Shown one piece after another: positions 51,088 through 60,219 of a stretch of 64,000 nt of DNA. Position numbers and translations under genes: made by a program. The notes under the pieces were generated by a model that ran no database searches, was not told the origin of the DNA, and saw only the letters and a list, made by a program, of their open reading frames with translations. The DNA is from Bacteroidales bacterium (GTDB taxonomy: Bacteria > Bacteroidota > Bacteroidia > Bacteroidales > UBA932). The DNA lies in contig JAFYVM010000022.1 of NCBI GenBank assembly GCA_017549145.1, positions 1 through 64,000 on the forward strand, in the 5' to 3' direction. Positions within the stretch are counted from its first letter, which is position 1; each line of letters begins with the position of its first letter.

Positions 51088-52186
51088 AGATTCTCTCCTC
51101 TTCTTCAGTTACAAACTTTGTCTTGATAGGGAGGTAGAACATCCTCATCTTCATATCATAGCTGAGACGCTTGCAATCTCTGATTCGCTGAGCGTCTTTT
51201 TCTGTTGTCATGACCACCGCTGTTGAGTTGGCAAGTGCGGCAGATGAAATAGAAGCGATATTTCCCTTACTGAATTGATGGTGATCCGAGAATCTGAAAC
51301 GCTTGACAATGTTATAATCTCCGCTTAGCCATCTTGCCAATGGTGTATCGTTGGCTATGCCTGAGAATAGAATCATTCGTTTTGAGTGGATGTATCTTGG
51401 ATCTCCCTCTGGGAATACAGGTTCTGGTGTATCGTAAGCAATAGATGTAAAGAAAATATATTGTTTCTTTCCATCGGGTGTGATGCCATAACATTCTTTA
51501 GCATTGAAATTCTTCAGGCCTAGATTGTCTGCCCAAGTGCATTTCTGCCATGAATTCATGTCGTATGGACATTTTGTAATGATGAGCACATCTGCTTTTT
51601 CAACTCTTTCAGGAAGGTCACGTAGTTTTCCCAACGGCAGGAGATGGTCCTTGAATGTCGGGCGGTTGTGGTCAATGAGCACAATTGAAAGAGTTGGCTT
51701 CAATGCTCTATGCTGGAATGCGTCGTCCAGAATAATCACATCAGCAGGAAGCATCTCTTTGAATTTACACTTCTTTGCTGCCTTTTCAGTCTGCAGTTTC
51801 TCCGGATGAACCAGGAAGTCGCATCCCTCGATACGGGAGCCATCTACAGCCACAGTGACCATAGGGAACTTTCTCTTGATCTGCATTGGCTCATCTCCAT
51901 ACTCTGCTGAGCTTCCATTAACTACTACCTGCTGGAAGCCCTTTAGTTTACGCTTATAGCCTCTGGATAGAACCGCTATGGATTTTCTGCCAAGTTCATT
52001 ATCTGCCAACAACGTTCTGAGCAACATCTCAGTGTGCGGTGTCTTACCGGTACCGCCGACTGTAACATTACCGATGCATATTGTCGGAACATCTGCTTCG
52101 CTCACCTTCTTGACACCCTTGTCATAAAGAAGGTGTCTGATCTTAAGGCTTAGCCAATATGGAAAAAGTAATATAGTATCTATCAT
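51014..52186 (-). CDS. lpxK: Tetraacyldisaccharide 4'-kinase
   Basis: 390 residues. The N-terminal hydrophobic helix (LFPYWLSLKIRHLLY) anchors it to the inner membrane, the Walker A is CIGNVTVGGTGKTPH, and LSRGYKRKLKG and DDAFQHRALKP are conserved. It adds the 4'-phosphate of lipid A. The C-terminal tail of about 24 residues (SEPQQTPREWY at the end) lies over the end of aroG on the other strand. It is 2 bp downstream of dus, in the same direction. Confidence 0.94.
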   Translation of the reverse strand: MIDTILLFPYWLSLKIRHLLYDKGVKKVSEADVPTICIGNVTVGGTGKTPHTEMLLRTLLADNELGRKSIAVLSRGYKRKLKGFQQVVVNGSSAEYGDEPMQIKRKFPMVTVAVDGSRIEGCDFLVHPEKLQTEKAAKKCKFKEMLPADVIILDDAFQHRALKPTLSIVLIDHNRPTFKDHLLPLGKLRDLPERVEKADVLIITKCPYDMNSWQKCTWADNLGLKNFNAKECYGITPDGKKQYIFFTSIAYDTPEPVFPEGDPRYIHSKRMILFSGIANDTPLARWLSGDYNIVKRFRFSDHHQFSKGNIASISSAALANSTAVVMTTEKDAQRIRDCKRLSYDMKMRMFYLPIKTKFVTEEEERIFISVVKKSLTESDSEPQQTPREWY

Positions 52187-52188
52187 TT

Positions 52189-53223
52189 TTATACATTATA
52201 AACATTTCCTGCTATCGGAGCCTCATTTTCGCCCCATCTTTCGGCAATATGATTCAGTGTTGCAACCAACTCCTGAGGATCGTTGATTGTTACCAGCTTC
52301 AATCTTGTTTCCTTGAAGTCCGGCAGTCCCTTGAAATAGCACGAGAGGTGGCGTCTCATTTCGAGGATACCGACTCGGTCACCCTTGATTTCTATTGATT
52401 TTGCCAGATGTCTCTTTGCTAGAGCGACTCTGTCAACAACGCTCATTTGTGGAAGTAGCTCTCCTGTTTGCAGGTAGTGCTTGATTTCCTTGAATATCCA
52501 TGGATGTCCATAGGTCGCGCGTCCTATCATGATTGCATCAACTCCATAGCGGTCGAAATAATCCTTTGCTTTCTGAGGTGAGTTTATATCTCCGTTTCCG
52601 ATAATCGGGATATGCATTCTAGGATTTTCCTTTACCTTTCCGATAAGCGACCAGTCGGCCTCTCCTGTATACATCTGGCAGCGCGTACGTCCATGGATCG
52701 TAAGTGCCTGGATGCCGACATCCTGAAGTCTTTCAGCCAGTTCGACGATGATTTTAGAGTCCTCGTCCCATCCTAAGCGAGTTTTAACAGTGACTGGTAA
52801 CTTGACTGCCTCCACCACCTGTCTGGTTATTTCCACCATCTTGTCTGGCTCTCTCATCATACCCGAACCAGCGCCTCTGCGTGCAATCTTATTTACTGGG
52901 CAGCCAAAGTTTATGTCCACAAGATCGGCCCCATGCCCACCGGCAATTTCTGCTGCTTTCTCTGCCATCACTGCCGCATCCACCATAGCCTCTGGGATGT
53001 TACCATAGATCTGAATACCGATAGGTGTCTCATAGTCGTATGTCACCAGCTTCTCTAGAGATTTACGAGCATCTCGGATAAGTCCGTCCGATGAGATGAA
53101 CTCAGTGTACATCATATCAGCGCCAAATTCCTTGCAGATAAAACGGAATGATGCGTCAGTCACATCCTCCATCGGTGCAAGAAATAACGGTCTGTCTCCA
53201 AGTTCTATGTTTCCTATCTTCAT
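52189..53223 (-). CDS. dus: tRNA-dihydrouridine synthase
   Basis: 344 residues from ATG at 53223. A longer frame to 53406 exists, but it crosses the divergent promoters and pfkA start. The FMN barrel shows APMEDVTDASFR, DINFGCPVNKIARRGAGSGMM with the catalytic Cys, KTRLGWDE, IHGRTRCQMYTG and GNGDINSPQKA. It reduces specific uridines in the tRNA D-loop. lpxK follows 2 bp later on the same strand. Confidence 0.95.
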   Translation of the reverse strand: MKIGNIELGDRPLFLAPMEDVTDASFRFICKEFGADMMYTEFISSDGLIRDARKSLEKLVTYDYETPIGIQIYGNIPEAMVDAAVMAEKAAEIAGGHGADLVDINFGCPVNKIARRGAGSGMMREPDKMVEITRQVVEAVKLPVTVKTRLGWDEDSKIIVELAERLQDVGIQALTIHGRTRCQMYTGEADWSLIGKVKENPRMHIPIIGNGDINSPQKAKDYFDRYGVDAIMIGRATYGHPWIFKEIKHYLQTGELLPQMSVVDRVALAKRHLAKSIEIKGDRVGILEMRRHLSCYFKGLPDFKETRLKLVTINDPQELVATLNHIAERWGENEAPIAGNVYNV

Positions 53224-53251
53224 AAATGCTGTTTTTGCTGAAAAAACCCCA

Positions 53252-53259
53252 CAAAAATA
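53252..53259 (-). promoter_or_regulatory. -7 box for dus
   Basis: TATTTTTG on the minus strand, 29 bp upstream of the dus start. Confidence 0.55.
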
Positions 53260-53270
53260 CGAAAAAAGTC

Positions 53271-53278
53271 TAAATTTG
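53271..53278 (+). promoter_or_regulatory. -7 box for pfkA
   Basis: TAAATTTG, 37 bp before ATG 53315, divergent from dus. Confidence 0.55.
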
Positions 53279-53314
53279 CAGAGATAGAAAGTTAGAATAG
53301 AAAGATTAATTATT

Positions 53315-54301
53315 ATGGCAAAGATAAATACAATCGGAGTACTTACTTCAGGAGGAGATGCTCCAGGAATGAATGCCGCAATCAGAGCGGTGACAAGAGC
53401 CGCCATCTATAACGGATGGAAGGTAAAAGGAATCTATAGAGGCTGGCAGGGCCTTATCAATAATGAAATCAAAGACTTTACTTCGGAGAGTGTAAGTGGA
53501 ACCATCAATCGTGGTGGTACCATCCTCAGAACAGCTCGTAGTAAGGATTTTATGAACGCAGAAGGTCGTGCAAAGGCATTTGAAAACTTGAAGGCGCACG
53601 AGATTGACGCGCTTATCGTGATTGGAGGCAACGGCTCTCTTGCAGGAGCTCAGGTTATAGCATCTGAGTACGATATTCCATGTGTAGGTCTCCCAGGAAC
53701 TATTGATAATGACCTATATGGTACAGATACTACTATCGGTTATGACACAGCCCTCAATACTATTATGGATTGTGTAGATAAGATTCGTGATACTGCGAAC
53801 TCTCATAATCGTATCTTCTTTGTTGAGGTAATGGGCCGTGATGCTGGTTTTCTTGCTCAGAATGCTGCTATTGCAACAGGTGCCGAGGCAGCCATTATCC
53901 CTGAGGAGAAGTCTGATGTTGACCAGCTTGCGTCTTTCATCGGCCGCGGTGTCCGTAAGAGTAAGAACAGCTCTATCGTCCTTGTGTCTGAAAGCAAGAA
54001 GGATGGCACAGGCGGAGCGCAGTATTATGCAGACCGTCTTGTTCAGGAATATCCTGAGTATGAGGCACGTGTGACAATTCTTGGTCACCTTCAGAGAGGT
54101 GGAATCCCTACTGCTAATGACCGTATTCTTGCCAGCCGTATGGGCGTCGCTGCAATTGATGCACTTAAGGACGGACAGCGCAATGTAATGATCGGAGTAA
54201 AGGACGATCAGATAGTATATGTGCCTTTTAATAAGGCGATCCGCATCGACAAGCCAATCGATAGAGAGCTCATAAATGTTCTCAATGTCTTGTCGATCTA
54301 A
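53315..54301 (+). CDS. pfkA: 6-phosphofructokinase
   Basis: 328 residues. [18 protein letters not shown] (ATP), [22 protein letters not shown] (catalytic Asp), GRDAGFLA and LGHLQRGG (substrate) are all present. It phosphorylates fructose 6-phosphate. The GGDAPGMN motif, rather than GGDCPG, points to an ATP-dependent enzyme. A single-gene unit, with a promoter box upstream and a terminator 18 bp after the stop. Confidence 0.96.
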   Translation: MAKINTIGVLTSGGDAPGMNAAIRAVTRAAIYNGWKVKGIYRGWQGLINNEIKDFTSESVSGTINRGGTILRTARSKDFMNAEGRAKAFENLKAHEIDALIVIGGNGSLAGAQVIASEYDIPCVGLPGTIDNDLYGTDTTIGYDTALNTIMDCVDKIRDTANSHNRIFFVEVMGRDAGFLAQNAAIATGAEAAIIPEEKSDVDQLASFIGRGVRKSKNSSIVLVSESKKDGTGGAQYYADRLVQEYPEYEARVTILGHLQRGGIPTANDRILASRMGVAAIDALKDGQRNVMIGVKDDQIVYVPFNKAIRIDKPIDRELINVLNVLSI

Positions 54302-54318
54302 GAGTTATAAGATTATTC

Positions 54319-54354
54319 AAAAGGGAGGTGTTGCTTAAACATCTCCCTTTTTTG
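54319..54354 (+). terminator. Intrinsic terminator after pfkA
   Basis: AAAAGGGAGGTGTT pairs with AACATCTCCCTTTT (one G-T pair), loop GCTTA, followed by TTT. Confidence 0.9.
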
Positions 54355-54378
54355 ATTGATATTCAGAAAAAATAATCT

Positions 54379-54386
54379 TAAATTTG
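54379..54386 (+). promoter_or_regulatory. -7 box for the five-gene envelope operon
   Basis: TAAATTTG, 47 bp before ATG 54433. It is the only such box before the run of five exported-protein genes. Confidence 0.5.
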
Positions 54387-54432
54387 ATGGCTACGACAAA
54401 ATTGAATCTCAAACAACTAAATCAAATAAAAC

Positions 54433-54927
54433 ATGAAAAAGCTTTTATTACTAGCGGCGGCCCTTCTGATGGTGGTGGGCGCCTCAGCTGCTTCACGTAA
54501 GCAAAAGGACGGTGACACTCTGAAATTTCAGTACGAAATTGAAGGTGTTAACAATGGAACACAGGGAACTTATCTTGTTAGAGTGTGGACGTATTCATCT
54601 TCAAACAAGGCGGATATAGAAACATGTAAGAAGAATGCTGTGCATGGTGTTATTTTCAAGGGTTATGCAGGCTCTAAGACAGTTCGTCCACAGAGACCAT
54701 TGGTTACAAATCCAGGAGCAGAGCTTGAGCATGCAGAGTTTTTCAAACTGTTCTTCCAGGATGGTGGAGAGTATAATAAATATATAACTATCACAGCTGG
54801 TTCTCAGGAGGTTATCAAAGTCGGAAAGCAGTATCAGATCGGACTTGTTGTCTCTGTATCAAAGGATGCTCTTCGTAAGGCTCTCGAGCAGGCTGGTGTT
54901 GTTAAGTCTCTTAGTGCAGGATTCTAA
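54433..54927 (+). CDS. Exported protein of unknown function (envelope operon 1)
   Basis: 164 residues with a signal peptide (GASAASRK). The middle has ETCKKNAVHGVIFKGYAG and AEFFKLFFQDGGEYNKYI. The next gene product has matching pieces (LKKQAVYEVIFNGVAS, NKFFADGGEYLKY), so the two are diverged paralogues. The pattern of a residue-rich helix followed by hydrophobic strands recalls LPP20/FlgT-type domains of envelope proteins, but that is by feel only. No lipobox. First gene of an operon of five. Confidence 0.75.
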   Translation: MKKLLLLAAALLMVVGASAASRKQKDGDTLKFQYEIEGVNNGTQGTYLVRVWTYSSSNKADIETCKKNAVHGVIFKGYAGSKTVRPQRPLVTNPGAELEHAEFFKLFFQDGGEYNKYITITAGSQEVIKVGKQYQIGLVVSVSKDALRKALEQAGVVKSLSAGF

Positions 54928-54933
54928 AATATC

Positions 54934-55419
54934 ATGACTATGAAAACAAATGTTAAGGTTTTGTTGTTTGCAGCAATCCTGATCATTGCTGCCAGCTGTG
55001 GAGTAAAGGTTTCACAGACTTATTATGATCAGAAGCCTCAGATCGTAAGTACAGAGCTTGATGGCTCGTATGCTATATCTTGCTGGGGAACAGGACGTAA
55101 TTCTGATGAGGCTATGAAAGAGCTGAAGAAGCAGGCTGTGTATGAGGTAATCTTCAATGGAGTTGCTTCTGCCTCTTCTAATATCCAGTCACTCAAGCCG
55201 CTCATCCTTACAGTAAACGCAAAGGATAAATATGCGGATTGGTCAAACAAGTTCTTTGCTGATGGTGGTGAGTACTTGAAGTATTGTTCAAAACATGATA
55301 GAAGAACAGGTTCAAGCAAGTTCTACAAGACTGCTAACCAGGTTAAGTGTCAGGGAGTTGTTTCTGTTGATGTGGCAGGATTGAAGGCTCTATTGAAAGA
55401 AAGTGGAATCATTAAATAG
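54934..55419 (+). CDS. Lipoprotein, paralogue of the preceding gene (envelope operon 2)
   Basis: 161 residues; ATG 54934 or 54940. Lipobox AASC (Cys22). Residues 60-115 align with the preceding protein (KKQAVYEVIFNGVAS; FFADGGEYLKY). So one soluble and one lipidated member of the same family are encoded side by side, 6 bp apart. The C-terminus (VDVAGLKALLKESGIIK) matches the VSKDALRKALEQAGVVK end of the first protein. No known function. Confidence 0.75.
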   Translation: MTMKTNVKVLLFAAILIIAASCGVKVSQTYYDQKPQIVSTELDGSYAISCWGTGRNSDEAMKELKKQAVYEVIFNGVASASSNIQSLKPLILTVNAKDKYADWSNKFFADGGEYLKYCSKHDRRTGSSKFYKTANQVKCQGVVSVDVAGLKALLKESGIIK

Positions 55420-55426
55420 AAAGGTT

Positions 55427-56383
55427 ATGAAGAAGATTATATCATTAGCTTTTTTCACTCTAGTCTTGGGTGTTGCAACAATGATGGGACAGGCAAAGAA
55501 GCCTACCATTATGGTTGTTCCAAGTGATGCATGGTGTAATGCAGAAGGTTATGTTCAGGAATACGATGAGCTTGGCACAAAGAAGACAGTGGCAGACTAT
55601 CAGTCCGCTCTCCAGAATTCTATGGAGCTTAAGCTTGTGATAGCTAAGATCAATGAGCTGATGGCTGATAGAGGTTTCCCTCTAAAGGATCTTGAGGCTA
55701 CTATGAACAGCATTGCAAGAATGCAGGCAGAAGAGGCCCTTATTACAAGTAAGACATCTGGAGCAGAGATCGCAGAGACTCCGCTTGACCGAGTTAGAAG
55801 AGTTGCCAAGGCTGATATCATCATTGAGATCGGATGGGCTATCTCACATCAGGGTCCTAAGGCTACCCTTACATATATCATGCGTGGTATGGACTCTTAT
55901 TCGAACAAGCAGATTGCAGGTTCTACAGGTGCTAGCCAGCCATCATTCTCAGCAGAGCCCGTAGTTCTTCTTGAGGAGGCTGTCCTTTCAAGAATTGATG
56001 ATTTCAACGCAAGACTTCAGGAGCACTTCGATGACCTCTTTACAAACGGACGTGAGGTTGCATTGAACATCCGCGTATTTGACAATGGTTCAGGTATTGA
56101 CCTCGAGTCTGAGTATGATGGATATGAGCTTATCGAGATTATCGACGAGTGGATGGAACTCAACACCGTACAGGGCCGTTTCACTAAGCTTGAGAGCTCA
56201 GAGACAAGAGCGACTTACGAGCAGGTGCGTATTCCTCTTTTCAAGGAGAGTGGTGCTGCAATGGACACAGAAGGATGGGCTCGTCAGCTTCGCAGCAAAC
56301 TCCGCAAGGAGCCTTATCTGATCCCAGTGAAGGTTGTTCCTAATGGTCTTGGAAGTTGTACACTTATTATCGGAGAGAAATAG
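55427..56383 (+). CDS. DUF6175 family exported protein (envelope operon 3)
   Basis: 318 residues from ATG 55427 with a signal peptide (MMGQAKK). It has the DUF6175 plan: PTIMVVPSDAWCNAEGYVQEYDELG at the N-terminus and a central alpha/beta region with KADIIIEIGWAISHQGPKATLTYIMRGMDSYSNKQIAGSTG, which recalls CsgG/TolB-N-like domains (inference). Members are restricted to Bacteroidetes as far as I know and have no assigned role. It is 7 bp after gene 2 and 1 bp before gene 4. Confidence 0.75.
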   Translation: MKKIISLAFFTLVLGVATMMGQAKKPTIMVVPSDAWCNAEGYVQEYDELGTKKTVADYQSALQNSMELKLVIAKINELMADRGFPLKDLEATMNSIARMQAEEALITSKTSGAEIAETPLDRVRRVAKADIIIEIGWAISHQGPKATLTYIMRGMDSYSNKQIAGSTGASQPSFSAEPVVLLEEAVLSRIDDFNARLQEHFDDLFTNGREVALNIRVFDNGSGIDLESEYDGYELIEIIDEWMELNTVQGRFTKLESSETRATYEQVRIPLFKESGAAMDTEGWARQLRSKLRKEPYLIPVKVVPNGLGSCTLIIGEK

Positions 56384-56384
56384 T

Positions 56385-57314
56385 ATGAAAAAGTTAGCTA
56401 TATTACTTTGCACTGCTTTTGTTGCAGTCAGTGCTTTTGCGCAGTCTACTGCAAACCTTCCTTTGAGTGTGGTTGTTGAGGATCTCCCTCAGCCATTTCC
56501 TACAAATGCGAAGGTACAGTTGGTAAACAAGATCAACCAGATGCTTACAGCAAACGGTATCGCATCTTTTGACGCTTTCAGCGGATTCTTTATCACTGCG
56601 AACGCAAACCCAGTGGAGAAGAACGTTATTGCAGGAGCTCCTGTTCAGATTTCACAGACTCTTGAGGTTACATTCTACATTGCTGACTATTATCGTCAGA
56701 CTGTTTTTGCTACATATTCTGTAACAGCAAAGGGAGTTGGCGAGACTGAAGCAAAGAGCTATTTGAACGCTTTCAAGCGCGTCAATATCTCTAATCCTGA
56801 GGCAAAGAAGTTCATTGAGACAGGAAAGGCAAAGATTGTCAACTATTATAATACTGAAGCAGAGAATATCTTCGCTAAAGCTCGTCAGCTTGCAGCTCAG
56901 CATAACTATGAGGCTGCTTTGTTCGAACTTTCATCTTTCCCAACAGCATGTTCAGCATATGCAAAGAGCATAGAGGTAGGAAATGAAGTATATCAGCACT
57001 ATGTGGATTATATGGCTCAGCAGTATCTCCAGCAGGCTAAGGCTGCTTGGATGGCAGAGCAGAATACTGTAGGAGCAGCTGCTGCAGGTGAGTGGCTTTC
57101 ACAGATTCTTCCAGAGGCAAGCTGCTATGATGAGGCTGTGGAACTTTATAAGGAGATTAAGGCTAAGGTTCTTGATGACTGGAAATTTGAGATGAAGAAA
57201 TATCAGGATGGTGTTGATCTCGAGAAGCAGAGAATCAATGCTTGGAAAGAGGTTGGAGTTGCTTACGGAAAGAACCAGCAGCCAACAACAACTTATATCA
57301 ACTGGCTATACTAG
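56385..57314 (+). CDS. Exported protein of unknown function (envelope operon 4)
   Basis: 309 residues from ATG 56385 with a signal peptide (SAFAQST). The first 150 residues are strand-rich (LPLSVVVEDLPQPFPTNAKVQLVNKINQML), and the rest is helical with Ala-rich repeats (AKARQLAAQHNYEAALFELSSFP, QQAKAAWMAEQ, AVELYKEIKAKVLDDWKFEMK) like TPR helices. I recall similar proteins beside DUF6175 genes in Bacteroides, but no function. It is 1 bp after gene 3. Confidence 0.7.
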   Translation: MKKLAILLCTAFVAVSAFAQSTANLPLSVVVEDLPQPFPTNAKVQLVNKINQMLTANGIASFDAFSGFFITANANPVEKNVIAGAPVQISQTLEVTFYIADYYRQTVFATYSVTAKGVGETEAKSYLNAFKRVNISNPEAKKFIETGKAKIVNYYNTEAENIFAKARQLAAQHNYEAALFELSSFPTACSAYAKSIEVGNEVYQHYVDYMAQQYLQQAKAAWMAEQNTVGAAAAGEWLSQILPEASCYDEAVELYKEIKAKVLDDWKFEMKKYQDGVDLEKQRINAWKEVGVAYGKNQQPTTTYINWLY

Positions 57315-57343
57315 AATAAGGAACTAAAACTAAAAACTGACTT

Positions 57344-58717
57344 ATGAAAAAACTATTGACCTTTTCAGCAGCTCTACTTGGAACAGTAGCGCTATTTGCC
57401 CAAGAGGCAGTTACTGATTCTACTGCAGTAGTGCAGGAAGAAGTTAAGCCTGTCGAGCAGAAAATGGAGTATGACAGAAGCTCTCTTTCTCTACTAATGG
57501 TTTATCATCCGGAGGATGAGTTTGGAGCAGCCATTGACTCTGCTTATCACGCAATGCCTTTCCCTGACAAATATGACGAGCATAATATTGGATTTGAGAG
57601 AATTGATAACTCTGCAATCACAGGTGTTCAGAAAGGAAATAAGATAGGTCTTATCAAGGCCCAGTACGGAAAGAAGCTTAACGCCAAGGACCTCGAAAAG
57701 AACTCTCAGGCACTTGAAGACATTCTTAATAATGCGCGTATTGCCAATTATATGATTGCAAAGTGGTTTGGTCTATACGAGGGTCAGGTATGTAATATGG
57801 ACCTCATCAAGCAGAGAGGCCAGTACAATGCCACTGAGTTTGATGTAGCAATTGCCAATCAGTCTGCAAGAGGTCTTGCAATGCTTTCTGATGCAGGTGA
57901 GCAGCTTATCGGTAACTCATATGTCCTTGTTAATGATATGACATATGCAACAGCTGAGGAGCGTGCGCAGGCTGCAAAGATTGCTTTGGGTGTTATCGGT
58001 GGTATTTTTGATGCTGTTATGGGAACCGACCTAGGTAGTAATCTTGCTACTATCGGTGGAGCTATCGCTGATGGCTTTACTGGTTTTGCAGTAAAGAATC
58101 ATAGCTACCTTTTCCGTCTTAACTGGAATGAGGAGATTGCTAATGCCTTCTATACTGAATATTGGATGTCAGAGCCAGATCCTGAGAAATTGAAAAAATT
58201 CTTGGCTGATGAGCGTTTCACATTGACATATGTTGCTCATGAGTATGAGTGCAGCGAGAAGACTGTTGCTAAGGGTAAGAAGGTAGATAGAGAGAAACTC
58301 ATCAAGATGGTTTGTGCTCGTTCTATTGATAAGAATATCGCTGCCCTCCAGCTCCAGTATGAAGACTTCAAGGTGAAGACTCCTATTTATGAAGAGGTTT
58401 TCAACGAGAAGGGAAAATCTATCGGATATGCTGTTAAGATCGGTTTGAAGGAGGGTATCTCTGAGAACAGCTCTTTCCAGGTTGTTCGCAAAGAAAAGGA
58501 CCCTGAAACTCAGAAAACCAAGTATCGTTATGTCGCTACAATCAAGCCTGTCAAGGGCAAGATCTGGGACAACAGATTCATGGCTGCCGAGGATGATGAC
58601 ATCAAGGATAAGGACGCAACAGCCCTTTCTTACACTCTTATGAAGAAAGTATCAGGTGGCGAAATCCTCCCTGGTATGCTTGTAATTGAGGGAAAATACT
58701 CTAAGGTTCAGCAATAA
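57344..58717 (+). CDS. Exported protein of unknown function (envelope operon 5)
   Basis: 457 residues with a signal peptide (ALFAQEA). The N-terminal half (LMVYHPEDEFGAAIDSAYHAMPFPDKYDEHNIG; IANYMIAKWFGLYEGQVCNMDLIKQRGQYNA; DAGEQLIGNSYVLVNDM) is well ordered, followed by a Gly/Ala-rich hydrophobic stretch (ALGVIGGIFDAVMGTDLGSNLATIGGAIADGFTGFAV), then an alpha/beta C-terminal half. Not recognised beyond a likely Bacteroidetes-only family. It ends 2 bp before the convergent rodA gene. Confidence 0.7.
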   Translation: MKKLLTFSAALLGTVALFAQEAVTDSTAVVQEEVKPVEQKMEYDRSSLSLLMVYHPEDEFGAAIDSAYHAMPFPDKYDEHNIGFERIDNSAITGVQKGNKIGLIKAQYGKKLNAKDLEKNSQALEDILNNARIANYMIAKWFGLYEGQVCNMDLIKQRGQYNATEFDVAIANQSARGLAMLSDAGEQLIGNSYVLVNDMTYATAEERAQAAKIALGVIGGIFDAVMGTDLGSNLATIGGAIADGFTGFAVKNHSYLFRLNWNEEIANAFYTEYWMSEPDPEKLKKFLADERFTLTYVAHEYECSEKTVAKGKKVDREKLIKMVCARSIDKNIAALQLQYEDFKVKTPIYEEVFNEKGKSIGYAVKIGLKEGISENSSFQVVRKEKDPETQKTKYRYVATIKPVKGKIWDNRFMAAEDDDIKDKDATALSYTLMKKVSGGEILPGMLVIEGKYSKVQQ

Positions 58718-58719
58718 TC

Positions 58720-60219
58720 CTAGTAATATTTATTTTCATTGCGATTCAAAGCAATGAAAATAAATATTAATGCTGTGAATCCCCACATGGATGAACCACC
58801 ATAGCTCACAAGTGGTAATGGAATGCCAATGACAGGCATGATTCCAAGGGTCATTCCAACATTAATGAAAAGATGCATGAATAAACAGCAGGCGACGCAG
58901 TAGCCATATATTCTGGTGAATGCTTCCCTGCTTTTTTCTGCATCTTTTATTATTCTCCAGATGAAGAGAAAGTAGATGAGGAGCACTGCAGCACAGCCAA
59001 AGAAGCCCCACTCCTCTCCAATTGTACAGAAAATAAAGTCGGTACTCTGCTCAGGTACGAATCCGTATGCAGTCTGAGTACCATGTAAGAATCCTTTGCC
59101 GAAAAATCCACCGGATCCGATTGCAATTTTAGACTGATTTACATTGTATCCGATACCTGTAGGATCATCTTTGAGACCCAATAGTACCTCAATACGAGTA
59201 CGCTGGTGCCACTGCAATACATTGTTGAAGATGAAGTCTGTGGAAAAGACAAGGATTATTCCTGCTATGAATGCAATGATTGCAAGCTGAGCAAATTTAT
59301 TATTGCTCTTGAATGAGAAGAATCCTGCTACAGGAATAAGAATCGCCAATATTCCGCCTAGGATATAGGTAGGTTTAATTTTGCTCCAGAATGGGTGAAG
59401 CACCTCTGTTGCGACTCCTTCTGCACCCTCTGCTGGTATTGTGGTAGTGCTCAGTGCTTCCAGGATGCTTGGCACAAATGCCAATAGAACGATTGCAGGA
59501 AGACAAATGATGAACCATGGCTTAAACCATCCGGAGTAGAGGAAGATACAAAATGATGTAATAGCCAACAACACCAGAATCGTAGTAAATACCGATGTGG
59601 ACATCGTCAATACGAAGGTAAGGATTGCCATTCCAAGAAGGAAAATAAGCCATCCTGATAGTCCTTCGCGATATAGCATGAAGATGAATCCGACATATAC
59701 AAGAGACAATCCGGTCTCGCTCTCCATGATGATGACCATCATAGGGACGAGAATAATAGCTGCTGTAATCAGGAAGTCTCTCATTCGGTTAATCTTGTAT
59801 CCTAGCTGACTCATGACCGTGGCTAGAAGCAGGGATGTGGATATTTTCGACACCTCTGCAGGCTGGAAATTGAAGAATCCCAGGTCAAACCATGATTTGG
59901 AACCCTTGATTTCCACACCCAGAAAGATTACCGCGACAAGTAAGAATAGGACTATCAGATATATCGGTAAGGAGAATCCCTCATATATTCGTGGATTGAT
60001 CAGAAACAGAATCACGGCAGCCATACCCAGTGCAGTGACTATCCAGATGAACTGCATGCCACTTCTACAACCCAGATCAAAGATAGATGTCGGCTCGTCT
60101 GTCTGCACAGATGCATAGATATTTACCCATCCTATCAAAACTAACAGGAGGTAATATATGACGAGTTTCCAATCAATACTTTGTAGACCTCTTCCTCTAT
60201 TTCCGTTAAGTTCTCTCAT
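58720..60219 (-). CDS. rodA: Rod shape-determining protein RodA
   Basis: 499 residues, a SEDS-family membrane protein with about ten membrane segments. The catalytic loop region IGYNVNQSKIAIGSGGFFGKGFLHGTQTAYGFVPEQSTDFIF and LPLVSYGGSSMWGF are the RodA/FtsW signatures. RodA polymerises glycan strands together with PBP2. A longer loop of Pro/Glu/Ala (TTTIPAEGAEGVATEVLHP) sits mid-protein. Start ATG at 60219 overlaps the mrdA stop by one base. The 3' end holds an 18-bp inverted repeat. Confidence 0.95.
   Translation of the reverse strand: MRELNGNRGRGLQSIDWKLVIYYLLLVLIGWVNIYASVQTDEPTSIFDLGCRSGMQFIWIVTALGMAAVILFLINPRIYEGFSLPIYLIVLFLLVAVIFLGVEIKGSKSWFDLGFFNFQPAEVSKISTSLLLATVMSQLGYKINRMRDFLITAAIILVPMMVIIMESETGLSLVYVGFIFMLYREGLSGWLIFLLGMAILTFVLTMSTSVFTTILVLLAITSFCIFLYSGWFKPWFIICLPAIVLLAFVPSILEALSTTTIPAEGAEGVATEVLHPFWSKIKPTYILGGILAILIPVAGFFSFKSNNKFAQLAIIAFIAGIILVFSTDFIFNNVLQWHQRTRIEVLLGLKDDPTGIGYNVNQSKIAIGSGGFFGKGFLHGTQTAYGFVPEQSTDFIFCTIGEEWGFFGCAAVLLIYFLFIWRIIKDAEKSREAFTRIYGYCVACCLFMHLFINVGMTLGIMPVIGIPLPLVSYGGSSMWGFTALIFIFIALNRNENKYY
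58725..58768. other. Perfect 18-bp inverted repeat in the 3' end of rodA
   Basis: The 18-bp arms (58725-58742 and 58751-58768) are exact reverse complements with an 8-nt loop. It follows the last envelope-operon gene by 7 bp and lies inside the last codons of rodA, so it may end plus-strand transcripts. There is no T-run after it. Confidence 0.7.

Noticed and set aside
53224..53406. Longer N-terminus for dus
   Set aside because: The extra 61 codons cross both divergent promoter boxes and the pfkA start, and the family begins at MKIGNIELG.
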